From Ashinkailepas kermadecensis (Eukaryota > Arthropoda > Thecostraca > Neolepadidae): 64,000 nt of DNA. The notes under the pieces were generated by a model. That model was not told the DNA's origin. It did no database searches and was given only the letters and a program-made list of their open reading frames with translations. Shown here in pieces: positions 35,216 through 46,853 of this stretch. The position numbers and the translations under genes are program-made. The DNA lies in contig JAOTOM010004308.1 of NCBI GenBank assembly GCA_034440615.1, positions 1 to 64,000 on the forward strand. Direction: 5' to 3'. Positions within the stretch are counted from its first letter, which is position 1. Every line of letters starts with the position of its first letter.

Positions 35216-36418
35216 GACAAATTGTTAAAACACAGAATAAAAGCTAAATATTAACGCGGTACATCCATCGATTCATTTCACGTTAGAAAAGGAAAAGAAA
35301 AAGATAATGAGGCTGAGATTCCTTTCTTGGACACACTGATCAAACGCTGTGACAACAGATGCACATTTTCAGTGTACAGAAAGCCCACTAACAAAAACGA
35401 TATTTTGCACTACTTCTCGGGTCACAGCCATGAAGCAAAAACGGGGGTCCTAATGGGCTTTTTCTTAAGGGCTCATAGAATATACAGTCCTGAGTGCCTC
35501 GCAGAAGAATTGATTTTCATCAAGGAGTCTTTCAAGTTGCTGAAATATCCAGAGGGTCTGATAGTGAAGTTGCGCCAAAAAGCGAAAAAAGTGTTGTGCA
35601 TGACAAAGGCCAAGCAACGAGTTTTGGCGAAAAGGTGCATATCAGTACCGGAAACACAGGGGGCAGTCATCATCTCCCGATTCACAAAAGACAAAATCAA
35701 CATCAGTCTCTCAGCAGGGGTCAAAATCAAAGACATAGTCAAGAAAGGGGTCCGCAACGTGAACGAAAAAAGCGTAGTCTACAAAATTCCTTGCGCGGGA
35801 GAATGTGGAAAAAGTTACTATGGGGAAACGGGACGGGGGATAGGGGCTAGAATTAGGGAACATCATTCAGACCTCAGATACCATAGAATTTATAATGCTA
35901 TGGTGGTGCATGTTGATGAAGAAGACCATCTCCCAAATTGGAAAGAAGCATCTGTTCTTAGTGGTGGACTTGGGAAGATGTGTCGGAAGACGGTGGAATC
36001 CGCGTATATTGCCACACGTGAGAATATCAATGGTGTTTCTGGTAGTTTCAAAATTGCAAGTGTTGTAGCGCAACTGATTGCGGAACATATTGAAAAAGGA
36101 TAGGTTAAACATCACTGTCGTACTTATTTGGTCGTTTCCAATGTACTGTTTTCACTGTCTCGTTCATTCAGTGTCAACACATGCGAAGTGCTTTATGATT
36201 GATGTCTCGTGACCTGTGTTCGAATTGGGAAGGAAGAGAGGAGGAAAAAGTAAAGGGAAAAAAGAAGAAGAGGAGAACTGAAAAAAAGTAGAAAACAAAA
36301 AGAAGAAAAAGACGACAAGTGCTAAATACTCCAATGCCTGTAAATTGTTCATAGCTTGAGAAAGGCGTGAGCCGAAACGTTGTGAATAAAGCTATGCTCC
36401 CATTGTTCTGTGTTTTAA

Positions 36419-36419
<1 letters not shown>
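35216..36419 (+). mobile_element. 5'-truncated Penelope-like element
   Basis: Contains the C-terminal reverse transcriptase/GIY-YIG frame (35255-36103) and a 3' tail with AAAGGCGTGAGCCGAAACGT, similar to the conserved part of Penelope-associated hammerhead ribozyme sequences, although the CTGATGA core is not intact. Its ends carry a perfect 14-bp inverted repeat, GTTAAAACACAGAA (35224-35237) and its complement (36406-36419). It is embedded between TA microsatellites and absent from segment A. Confidence 0.8.
35255..36103 (+). pseudogene. Penelope RT C-terminus plus GIY-YIG endonuclease
   Basis: The frame is open from a stop at 35252 to the stop after EHIEKG. The first part (IPFLDTLI, FSVYRKPTNKNDILHYFSGH, RAHRI) is the end of a Penelope-type reverse transcriptase. 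The second contains VVYKIPC, then SYYGETGRGIGARIREH, a GIY-YIG nuclease motif with its arginine, followed by a downstream glutamate-containing ESAYIATRENIN stretch. In the family this protein nicks the target and primes cDNA synthesis. The RT palm is missing, so this is a dead 5'-truncated copy, although the remaining frame is intact over about 280 codons. Confidence 0.8.
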
Positions 36420-36507
<88 letters not shown>

Positions 36508-36640
36508 TGATATATATATATACATATATATATACATATATGTATATATGCATATAACATATACCTATTTACCTACCTAGGTGCGATGTTCGTGCGTTCT
36601 TTCATATCTGGTTTCACATTGGTACATACCTGACCTATAT
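36104..36640. other. Penelope 3' region and TA microsatellite
   Basis: A purine-rich stretch (36230-36320) and the element tail are followed by a TA array (36420-36505). No other gene. Confidence 0.6.
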
Positions 36641-37379
36641 AGGTACCTAAAGCGCAAACTGAGAACAACGGCGACAACTACACCAGCGTACCTACCTGCC
36701 TTCACCCGTACCCGCGGCCGGCAATATTTACGTATGCAAGAAAAGCCACGGCGGCCACGGCTATGAAAATACTAAAAATACTAAGAGAGAGGATAATACC
36801 CACCTCTTTCATGTCCTCATTTCCGGTCACACTATGTAACTCCGTAGGCAAGTTTAGTAATTATACCTACTAAAGTTCCGGAAATTTAGTAAACATTCCT
36901 ACTAAACTCACTTCCCCTCTTAGTAAATATGCCTACGAAACCTTCTCGAGGATGTGTTGTTCACCCCGACCCCGACTGGCATAACCACAAGATTGCGTGT
37001 AAAAAAATAGAACAGCGAGTGCCCGCGGCCCGCCACTGTTACTTACGCAAGAAAAGTCACGGGTATCGAAATACTAACAGAAAAAAATCCAGCTCTTTCA
37101 CGTCCTCATTTCCGGCCGCACTGTATATATATATATATATATATATATAGCTTCATAGGAAACTTTAGTGAAAATGCCCACTAAACTTCCGGAAATTTAG
37201 TAAAATTCCTACGAAACTCACTTCCCCTCTTAGTAAATATACCTACGAAACCTTCTCGAGGATGTGTTGGCCACTTGTAGCCAGTGATGCCAGATGCTGA
37301 CGCCTTTGAAGGTAAAAGAGCAACTAGGGCGAGAAGGCGTTTTGCTTATGTGAATGAGGAACACAACATTGGTATGGAC

Positions 37380-37783
37380 CAGTAGCGCAACCAGGGGGGG
37401 CCAAGGGGCCATGGCCCCCCCGAATTTTTTTGGGGCCCGCTCCGAGCCAGGGGCCCGCGAAGCGGGCCCATGGCTCGGAGTGGGCCACCTTACTCAGAGC
37501 CCTGGCTAGGGGCCCGCGAAGCGGATCTGTGGCTCGAATCAGGGGCCCTTTGAACCAACTGAAAATCTGGGGGCCCGTTTTAACCAGGGCCCGCCTCGAA
37601 CCGGGGCCCTTGATAAAGGAAAAGTGCTTTTATTTCTGCGGAGTTTTACAAACATAGGGGCCCGCTCAAAAGTAAGTGCATGTTTTCCGCAGACTTTTTA
37701 AAAACATGAGGGGGCCCGCTTGCGAGGGGGCCCGCTCTCCAAACCTGCCCCCCCCCCGAACTGAAATCCTGGTTGCGCCACTG
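37380..37783. mobile_element. hAT-like MITE, 404 bp, with 8-bp TSD
   Basis: Ends CAGTAGCGCAACCAGG and GGTTGCGCCACTG, flanked by exact GTATGGAC duplications (37372-37379 and 37784-37791). The uninterrupted site is at 10924-10931 in segment A. It belongs to the same family as 9583-10042, in inverse orientation, with a matching GGGCCC-rich interior and no transposase. Confidence 0.92.
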
Positions 37784-38283
37784 GTATGGACTGGCATGCT
37801 ATGGACAAGTGAGTAAAATAAGCTGTCAGAACATTCTTCAAAAACGAAAATGTGTTTTTATATCTTGCATCACTTGAAATGTTTAGCCAAAACATGCCCC
37901 AATTACCCACTGCACGGTGCAGTGGGTAATTGAAAAGAAACTGAACTATAATATCACCACATATGGTTGCACTCATATGCTATATGGTATATATCACCTT
38001 GGTTGCACTCTTCACCACATATGTCTCGTCTGCGTAATTTATGCACCGATTGAACACAAGTCATATCTTATTGCCATTGCAGTGCCGTTTCTCTTTTTTG
38101 GGCCTTGGCGTGTTGTTCAGCAGTGGGACTTCCCTGGTACTTTGATGGCAGTGAATGTGATGGTATCTTAACCGTGGTCACAGATACCTATTTGTGCATA
38201 TTTATATGATGGCTTTGTGGCGTCGTTTAAGGTAAGCACCGTTATCTTATCAATGATGACCTGTATACCAGGCGATGGGAGAT

Positions 38284-38400
38284 GTCATAAATAAAGTATT
38301 AAGGCTTAATAAGAGCCACAGGGGCCCATCTGGGTTAAGCCTATCTAGAAAAAGTACTAGAAATGTACATACTCTCACCCCAATCAATCCCTTATCCCAA
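38284..38400 (+). mobile_element. Foldback arm fragment
   Basis: Matches the outer left arm of the foldback element at 7946 onward (AATAAGAGCCACAGGGGCCC and following). It begins exactly where A/B homology ends. Confidence 0.8.
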
Positions 38401-39190
38401 GGGGGGGAGAGTGATTTTTTAGGCGTGCCGGACCATGAAGGTCATTTGCGCTGCCTTTAAAGCGAGTACGTTACCTGTCTGTCTATAAAGCGAGCGTGTG
38501 TGATTGGGCAAGTGGACATTTACTTTAAGGAATTTTACGTCAGTTTACATGATATTTTAGGTCCTGAAGGCGATGGTCTCGGTTGAGGACAGTTTCCTGT
38601 TGTTTAAATGGTTTAGTTTTGCTTTACTCCACAAAATAATTTGTAGTTTTGGGTGGGGTTGGGGGTGTTGTGAGAGTGACGAGAAGTTGATTTTGCCAGG
38701 GTGCCGGCTTTAGCCTACTCTTATCGAAGAGCACCGAGGGATCTTTTCCGTGCGAACAAGGAGGTAATTGTTCACACCGCCTATCACGCCGGTTGCCGCG
38801 GTTTAGTTGTTAGTAGCGGGTTAGTCTAAGCATGCCATGCAGGGTTGTCAGTTGGGTTAGTACAGTGTTTTGCAATTCGGCTTTTCTATGTCTGCTGTTC
38901 CTCTGGGTAGCCGTTTACGTTATGAGTTGCTAGGCAAATCGGCTCATCTACGTCCGATGGCTCCTCTGGGTTGTCGTTTTACATTATGCTAATTTTTATT
39001 TGTATTTTTCGCTTTTGTTTTCCTAAAGCAAGTCGGTTCATCTACTTCCGATGGCACCACTAGGTAGCCATTTATTTATAATTGAGAAGCAAATCGGCTC
39101 ATGTACGTCCGACGCCATGCGGGAATGGCTATTTACGTTTTTCCTTCGAGTGTTTCGTGGTCATGCATTGCGAGTTGATGGGAGTGTTGG
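38401..39190 (-). other. Probable LINE 3' UTR region
   Basis: Noncoding on the minus strand downstream of the LINE frames. It holds about three diverged units of a 90-bp repeat (GCAAATCGGCTCATCTACGT-like at about 38870-39115). No gene. Confidence 0.45.
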
Positions 39191-39201
39191 TGGTGTGGTG
39201 C

Positions 39202-41885
39202 CTACAATGCCCCTGCTAGTTGTGTGGCATACAGATATTCAAATAGCAATTGAAGGAGTTCTGGGTGCTTGTCACCGATAAGCGATGGAAGCGATAAGGT
39301 GATGCCCTCTTTTTGGCAGAATGCCTTAAGTGGTTGTCTTTGGGAGCTAAAGCTACTACATTCTAGCAGGATGTGGCTTATGCTTAACGTGGTGTTGCAG
39401 GTGCTGCAGTGTGGTGTTGTGTATTGGTCACCCTCTAATTGAGGCTGTGTTAGTTTTGTGCAACCGGTTCTAAGTCTAGTGAGGATGACCTCTTTTTGTT
39501 GGTGAGATTGATTTGATGAGTTCCATGTACCTATTGTTGGTTTGATGGCGTGGGTGTGGTTGGATTTGTGTTGTGTTGAGTTGTGTTGTGTCCATTTGTT
39601 CTGTTGATGTTGGCAAATGTGGAATTGTAGGAGTGCTTTGCAGTCATCTACCGAATATTCCATGCTAGTGTAAGTGTTCAATTCAAAAAAGAATTGAACA
39701 CTTACACTAAATCGCAATAAATGCGAGACGATCTGCTTCTTCGTTACCTGGGATGTTGCCGTGGCCCGGAATCCAGAGGGAAGAAAAGTTTAACTTTACG
39801 TTATGGGCCACGAATTGTTGTATTATATCAATAAAGTGATGTGGACAGTTGTGGATGTTGGTAATTGACTGGAGGACAGATTTGGAGTCTGAGCAAATTA
39901 CTATGTTTCTAGCTTTACATCTCTTGAGACTGGTAATGGCGGCCAAAATGGCCACTGCTTCAGCGGAGTAGATGGAGAAGTTATCCGGCAGATGCTTTGA
40001 AAGTCTGAGACCTGCTCCAGTGATGCCGATGCCTACCTTTGCCTCGTGTTTCGACCCATCCGTGAATACCAGTGATTTGTGTTTGTTGTCATTGGCGAAC
40101 TTGTGGAAGAGGCCAAGAATTTCCGCCGATGTGATAGTGGATTTCTTTTCCGATATCAAGTACTCGACCTTTGGTTGACTGAAAGTCCAAAATGGCCTAG
40201 TGGGTGGTCGAGTTGCAGTGGATGGCATTGCGAAGTTTAGATCTGAGAGAGCTGTGGAAATTTGAATGCTATATGGTGGAAGCTTACGCGCAAATCGGCT
40301 CTTGTCGTATCTATCAGGCGTAAAGCAGCGCTGTGCTGGATGATTTTTTATGGACTTGACTTTGATGTGGTAGAGGCACAGCTGTTGTGTCCTCCGGTCG
40401 TGGAGTGGGGGCGTGTTTGAGTCCACTAGTAGACTGGCTATCGGTGTGGTGCGAAGGGCGCCTGTGGCTGTTCTGATGCAGCTGTTTTGGATGATTTCTA
40501 ATTTTTGGCTCTGGCTTTCTGAAATGGTGGCAAAAATGATGCTGTTGTATTTTAGGATGGGTCGTATGATTGATGTGTACAGTCGTAGTAGTGTTTTCCT
40601 GTCTCCGCCCCAGTCTGTGCCTGCTGGTGCTCGGAGTATGTTGATGCGCTTCGCACATCGCTTTGAGATGGTGGTGATGTGGGTGTTGAAACTGAGTTTT
40701 TCGTCTAAATGTACTCCTAAGAACTTGAAGCATTTCACCTGTTTGATGGCCTTGCCATCGATTTTAAGTAGGGTGTTGGGTGGTGACGGTGGCCGATTTT
40801 TCTGCGGACAGGGTTAAGCCCCAAGTTTTGCACCACTTTGCAATGTGGTCTAGTCCTGCTTGAATGGTTTTTTCCCCTTTAAGGAAGCATTGTGATGTCC
40901 AAATGGCTATGTTGTCTGCGAAAAGTGAGTACTTAAGTGAAGTGTCAGTGTGGTCAGCAAGTATGTCATTGATCATGATGATGAAGAGGCTCGGTGAGAG
41001 CACGCTCCCCTGAGCCAGGCCCTGCTCCTGTGTTGTGGTGTTTGATGTGACACTGCCACATTGGACCTTAAGGGTCCTGTCTCTTAGGAAGTTGAGAATA
41101 AAGTGTGCCATGTGTCCACGTAGGCCTATCTTGTGGAGCTTGTGTGCCAGTGCGGATTTGTGTACTCGGTCAAATGCGGCAGTGATGTCCAAGTAGGCAG
41201 CTACTGTTGTGCATTTGATGTGTAGACCACTTTTTATGTCATGTACTAATCTAATGAGATTGTCTGTGGTTGATTTTTGACGCTGGAAGCCGCACTGAAA
41301 TTCGTCGAGCAGGTTGTTGTGTCTCAGAAATTTCCTCAATCGTGTGTTGACCATGCGTTCGACTAACTTGCTGGCACAGCTAGTGAGTGAGATGGGTCTA
41401 TAACCTTTTGGGGTGGAGTGATTTTTGTGTGGCTTTGGCAATGGAATGACTACGCTCTCTCGCCAGGATGAGGGAAACGTGTCGCTTTCGTACAGTTCAT
41501 TTATGGCCGCTAGTAGGTACGTTAGAGTTTTTGCTAAGTCGTTCAAGAAACTGGTAATGGATGTCGTCCGGCCCAACCGACGTGTTTCCACACTTGCTGA
41601 GGGCAAGGTGTAATTTGTGCATAGTAAACGACTGATTTGTAGATCTCTATTGCTAGAGCTGAAATTTGCTTTGGAGGCAAGGGCGTCTAGTGCACTTACT
41701 ATAGTGGTGTCAAAGTTGCTGTTGCCAGATACGCTGGCGTAGTGTAGTTTAAAGTGGTCTACGACTTGTGGGTCAGTGATGTGCTGTCCTTTCACCGTCA
41801 GCTGGGGGATTGGGCCTGGTGGTGGGCGTTTCAGGTTGAAGCGCTTCATCAGGTCCCATTTTTGGTGCTGATGCTTACTTTTCAA
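39202..41885 (-). mobile_element. 5'-truncated non-LTR retrotransposon with RNase H (I/Nimb-like)
   Basis: Three consecutive minus-strand frames form one LINE ORF2 remnant. 41885-40764 is reverse transcriptase (YRPISLTSCASKLVERM, LDEFQCGFQ, AAYLDITAAFD, GLAQGSVLSP, SLFADNIAIW). 40738-39707 continues with LGVHLDEKLSF, then RNase H (FTDGSKHE, YSAEAVAIL, SDSKSVL, WIPGHGNIPGNEEAD). 39717-39202 is the zinc-knuckle end (LTRLRTGCTKL, HCSTC, HILLEC). The endonuclease is missing. The catalytic FADD box reads FADN, the frame shifts near 40770, and a 44-bp perfect hairpin sits at the second frame break. The element is inactive. Confidence 0.85.
39666..39709. repeat. 44-bp perfect hairpin inside LINE
   Basis: Two perfectly complementary 19-nt arms (TAGTGTAAGTGTTCAATTC and its complement) around an AAAAAA loop, placed where RNase H and the C-terminal zinc-knuckle frames part. 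Confidence 0.9.
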
Positions 41886-42383
41886 TTTGAACTATGACGT
41901 CACATCGGTACAGTGTGATGACGTCATAGGTATGGCACTGAGGCTTCGACTGGCTAATGCTACAAATGGTTCACATACCTTAATGAGATGGTCAAAGTAG
42001 CTTAACCTAACATAACCTCATGGTGCAGTATATAAATTATAGCTATGATAAACTGAGAGGTAAGCAGGTTAGGTTAGGTTAAGCTATTTCGACCATCTCA
42101 TTAAGGTATGTGAACCATTTGTAGCATTAGCCAGTCAACCTAATCTCATGGCACATTATATAAATTATAGCTATGATAAACAAATAGGTAAGCAGGTTAT
42201 GTTAGGCTAGGTTGGGTTAGGTTAGTTTAGGCTAAGCTACTTTGACCATCTCATTAAGGTATGTGAACTGTTTGTAGCATTAACCAGTCAAAGCTTCAGT
42301 GCCATGATACCTATGACATCATTACACCATATCAATGTGATGTCATTGTCCAAATTTAAAAGTAAGCATCAGCACCAAAAATG
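41857..42383. mobile_element. Foldback/palindromic element
   Basis: The outer arms are perfectly complementary over 22 bp (41857-41878 versus 42362-42383), and complementarity continues with gaps through ATGACGTCA-type and ACTGGCTAATGCTAC segments. The interior has TTAGG-like runs and repeats of GACCATCTCATTAAGGTATG in both orientations. The LINE remnant begins in the left arm. Confidence 0.75.
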
Positions 42384-42471
42384 AGTGGTCGCATCTTCTT
42401 AGTCATGTTCATAAACATCATATTTTGAAAAAGTATTCCCAAAATTCCCAAAACACCTTTAATAAAAAAAA

Positions 42472-42850
42472 TTACCAAAATGTCCTACAATCCACTGATG
42501 CATGCCTGTGAGCCAATTTCAGCGAGTGTCCACATGTGTTCACCAATGGTGCCAGCACAAACATGTCAGGGATCTTAATAGCAGAATGGCCATGCAAAAT
42601 CTTCCAACATTTGATAATGTCTGCTGAAATCAGTCTACCTTTCACTGAGTACAGACCTAATTTCTGTAATCTGGCACCATAATCCAGACCTTCCATCCCC
42701 TCTATGTTTTGTGTCCACCTTCTCTGTACTGATTCTGATCACCTTAAATCACCTATGTAACCTGTATTCCAAACACATGATGCAAACTCCAAAAGAGTCC
42801 TGACATGAGTAATGTATAGGGTTTTCATAAATTCAGGAGAATGACATAAA
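42472..42850 (-). pseudogene. LINE reverse transcriptase C-terminal relic
   Basis: On the minus strand: THVRTLLEFASCVWNTGYIG, an internal stop, SESVQRRWTQNIEGM, then YGARLQKLGLYSVKGRLISA and DIIKCWKILHG. This is the post-palm part of a CR1/jockey-type reverse transcriptase, without catalytic motifs. Confidence 0.65.
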
Positions 42851-42934
42851 GTAGAGCTATGCTATGCTACATGTTTTAACATCATTTTTTATGCAATATT
42901 ACCCAACCCCAAGACCATTTTTTTGTGCTATTTT

Positions 42935-43690
42935 GCCTGCCAACTGAAAAGTATGCATTTGCAGGGGAAATGAGTGGTTGCATCATGTAAACCACATTTA
43001 TAAACATTGCATTGAACAAAATCAAAGAATTTATAATTTGCTTCAAGCTGCAAGTTTACCCTAAAGGGAAATACCACCATTGTGGAAACCTATACATTTC
43101 CTGTTTGATCTAGGATATCTTTGGTTGCTAAAAGGTGTGTGTGGGGGGGGGGGGTCAGACCCTGACCATGCTTGGTTGTGCCTCTGTAAGTACCCATGGA
43201 ATAATGGTCAATAAGACGTCAACAATGAGGGTAGGTATTTTGATATTCTTGAGAAACCCAAGAGCACAAACCAGAAAACAAAATTATATGGACCAGACTT
43301 GTTGAAGCTTTCCTAGCAACTTCTTCCTCTATCATGTCTGGAAAATCATATATTAGCAAGATGTTCACTATTTAAAATCATGCCACTTAGCATCAACACT
43401 GCAGATGAGTCAGACTCCTGTGGTGACTTAACAATATTAAGCAATCCAACATCAGTAGGCTTTAGGTAATCCAACATCAGTTCATTAGAATCAGTTATGT
43501 TGGGTTATGCTATGTTGCAATATGTTTTGTGTTGCAATTTTACATTATTCTGTAAATTTGTGCTTTATGATGTTTGATGAAATGTTGGAATTTATTTCCA
43601 ATGCTATGTTTATGAACATGATGAAGATGATGTAACCAGTCATTTCCTCTGCAAATCCTTACTTTTCAGTTGGGAAGTGAAATCACATTA
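42935..43690. repeat. Inverted repeat pair flanking about 600 bp
   Basis: 42938-43010 (CAACTGAAAAGTATGCATTTGC, AATGAGTGG) is the diverged reverse complement of about 43610-43680. Related single copies lie at 12025-12075 and 42378-42420. Probably arms of a nonautonomous element. Confidence 0.55.
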
Positions 43691-43699
43691 AAAATAGTC

Positions 43700-45715
43700 T
43701 TCAGTTAGGTGATATGGCATAAAGAATAAAGATTCAAAACATATGGTTTAGGCTTAGATGAAGCAAAAAATAGCACAAAAAAGAAGCTCCCTTTGATGAA
43801 GCAAAAATAGCAAGAATTGGAGACAAAAATTCAAGCATTTGTTTATCAATTTTCCAAACAAAAACCTAGCCAACCTAACTTAGCCTGGCCTAACATGCTC
43901 TTGAAGAAAAGTAAGTTTAAAAAAACAGTCACCCATATTTTTGTTTTCAAAATGTTCATAGTAATATCCATTATTCTTCATTATAAAGACATAAAGACAT
44001 AAATGATCAGTGCAACTATGAGCCACAAGGGCCATTCTTGGTATGTTATTGAATCATTAAAAAAAATTTCCTGTTCAATTGACTGCTTATTGAAAAGATG
44101 TACTACAACTTAAATTGCTTATATCAGAACAAAAGTCCAAAAGATAACCCAAATAAATGAATATCAAGTTCATTCAAATCACATCATAAAATATAAGGAA
44201 GGCATATTTTGGATGCAAAATTGGTGTAGGGGCCTCTTCTATATTTTTACCACAAGAAGTAGCTGTATTTGTAGAAAGTGCTTCAATGCAAATAGGTTTC
44301 TTCTCAGCAATGTTGCTGAAATCAGAGAACTTCCATCTAGATAGGTAGGTGGATATAGATACCTAGACATCAATACCTATCATTCAGTTTATTTGTTTCT
44401 GTTTATGCTGCATTCATCTCTAGCAGTATTTGGTGTCGAAGATGAGCGAAATGCCAACCCATGGCAATTTGTCATTGTAAGCTCATCCCATGAGCACCAC
44501 CTAGCTGGTGTGTAGTGGGCTGTGATACAAGACTGAAGTTTGCACATATGCACATCTTCTCACAAAATATAGTGACATGTTTTCTGTTATAGAGGCAGAT
44601 GATATTCGTTGCGTCACTACAAATTTGCCCAGTAGTCGTGGTCAATGAAAAAGAGTACAACCTACATGACAAATTACTTGGCATATTAAAAGTCTATCTC
44701 CTAAGTGTTCTGACAGCCTCACCTTGAAGCACAACACAGTTTGTGATGTGAGGACATGGTCAGATGGGTGTTCCACATTCCCATACAGCCTTCACGGTGC
44801 AGTACAGTTTGTGGCGTGAGGACATGGTTAGCTGGGCATTCCACATCCTCAAACATGTTATGCTGAAGTGTCATCTTAAACATTAAAATAATTATTTTGT
44901 TTTGTTTTGTTTTTGTTAAACATGTCAACATGTTATGTCATGCATCAGTAGTGATTGGTGGGTTGAAGATTTTAAGTGAGTTTCCCCGCAGCTGCATGGG
45001 CGACGCCATCTCATTCTGGGTGAAGCCATCCAATGGTTTGTTTGGATGGATGCAGCTTTTTTCTTTGGATAGCATTTTTCAATACTATGCTAATGCTACT
45101 ATGCTCCAATACTCCAATTCTACTACTAATATAAGGATCTAAGGCAGCTACCATATTCAAGAGCACATGGACCTGTGGCCATTTCGTCTATTTCTGTTGG
45201 ATGGATTCCAAAATGTGTATGTCCTGATAGTATCCTGTGTTTGAAACACAGGAGTAGGCAATTATTGGGCGAAAATGCATAGTAAACAAACATTCTATGA
45301 ACTGGGGACTTCTGCAAGCAGTAAATTGAGTAGATTCCAGGTAAGCCGTCCTACCTTGTGAGTTATTTCACAAACGTCGAGATTAATTTTAAGTCTGGGT
45401 CAACAAGGATGCCCAAATTTTAGATGGGAATGAACCACAGATATTCTTCCACCATCCAACGGGTAAGTGGAATGCCTACTTCACGAAAGCCCTGGCTACA
45501 CCTAAGCATGGCACATTTCTCTGTTTGTGGTGAGACCCCAAGATGACCTCTGATACACTGGAGATGCATTGTTGTTTATGGTCATTGACGAGTGTACTAC
45601 AGCAGCATAAATCTTAATGTTAGCAGTGAAAATTTTGTAGTGACATGACAAGGTTAGGAGAATATTATTGACAAATATCAGAAACAAAATATTACCCAGC
45701 ACAGATCCCTGGATC
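43700..45715. other. AT-rich intergenic stretch
   Basis: No gene recognised. There is a local two-unit repeat at about 44715-44850 (CACAGTTTGTGATGTGAGGA / GTACAGTTTGTGGCGTGAGGA). Short frames show no family features. Confidence 0.5.
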
Positions 45716-45727
45716 ACACCACTACAT

Positions 45728-45781
45728 GGGCGCTGTATGACCAACGCAGTCGATGCGCCCTTAAGCCCAAATAACCAACCA
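45728..45781 (+). mobile_element. 54-bp micro-retroposon with 12-bp TSD
   Basis: Insert from GGGCGCTGTATGACC to an AACCAACCAA tail, flanked by ACACCACTACAT at 45716-45727 and 45782-45793 (exact). It folds GGGCGC with GCGCCC. Confidence 0.85.
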
Positions 45782-46056
45782 ACACCACTACATACACCCC
45801 TCAGTGCTAACCTCCCTTCCGATATACTGCCAACAGGGAAGTTGGAGAGAGACAGAGAGAACCTAAAAGTGACAAAGGTGGGTCAAAGGTCATCACTGGG
45901 GTGTGCTATTTTTGCATATATGGATGATATCAGTTTCCATTGCTGAAAGACTGTCTAGGTTATGCAGAAAGGATAACAACACAAAAATAATTTTTTTTCA
46001 GCGATTGGAGATGTATGGCATATTTTTTTTGCAAAGCAATTGACACACCATCCTAG

Positions 46057-46217
46057 GGGACGAGTGGTCTATGGGTAAGATGCTCGTCTCACAATCGAAA
46101 GGTTGTGGGTTCGAGTCTCACCTGTCGCTACTCTTCGCCCGCGACCAATCGGCGTGAGAGATTGGCGACGCTACATGACTCAACGGTCGACGTGTCGTAA
46201 AAACCAATAACCAACCA
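46057..46217 (+). mobile_element. tRNA-derived SINE, copy 1
   Basis: 161 bp flanked by exact 14-bp duplications ACACACCATCCTAG (46043-46056, 46218-46231). The head has an A box (TGGTCTATGGG) and B box (GGTTCGAGTCTC) like a tRNA. The body includes GCGACCAATCGGCGTGAGAG and the tail is AATAACCAACC. SINEs are transcribed by RNA polymerase III and mobilised by a partner LINE. This is not a functional tRNA: no acceptor stem closes. Confidence 0.88.
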
Positions 46218-46403
46218 ACACACCATCCTAGTTTTCCAATACAGTTATGTAGTATGTTGCTGGTCACGTTCATTACTAGAAACTAGGTGGTTCTTGAAAA
46301 CAAGGAGGATAATTAGCAAAGTGGATTTTTGCAAGCCATCGTTTCAGTTTGCGAGTTATCGAAGCACTTGTCAGACCACCCTAGTTTTATTTAGCTATGC
46401 GGC

Positions 46404-46581
46404 GTGGACAAGTGGTCTAGTAGTTTGGGGGTAGGTTGTCTGTCTCACAATCGAAAGATTGTGGGTTCAAGTCTCGTCTGTCGCTACTATTCACCCGCGG
46501 CCAATCAGCGTGAGAGATTTGCGACGCTACATGACTCAACGGTCGAAATGTCGCAAAACCAATGACTACTACTACTACTCC
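46404..46581 (+). mobile_element. tRNA-derived SINE, copy 2
   Basis: 178 bp with 11-bp duplications AGCTATGCGGC (46393-46403, 46582-46592). Same family as copy 1 but with a small insertion in the A-box region and an (ACT)n tail instead of AACC. Confidence 0.88.
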
Positions 46582-46592
46582 AGCTATGCGGC

Positions 46593-46850
46593 ATTTTTAC
46601 CTGTTTTATTTTTTTAGAAGCAATGTAACATTAATCTAGTTAGTAGTGGGTTGTATCTATATATGTTATGTTAATCCAGTAAGCTATGCTGGACCAAAAT
46701 GCCAGATCGTTAGCCTTCATGAGCTGTATGGAATAATAATAGTTTGGATGAGTTCATCGTCGAATAGTGTCGTACTACACTCCATCAGGAAAGGGAGATA
46801 ATTTTCTAGAGAGTACACAACTTGCTGACTGGCAAAAGTTCCGCTGGTAA
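46593..46850. other. Upstream region of the kinase gene
   Basis: No gene recognised. It precedes the 67-bp repeat array in front of the TBK1-like start codon. Confidence 0.5.
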
Positions 46851-46853
46851 GTT

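Noticed and set aside
46057..46130. Functional tRNA gene
   Set aside because: A and B boxes are present but no acceptor stem pairs, and the sequence is the head of a TSD-flanked SINE with sister copies.
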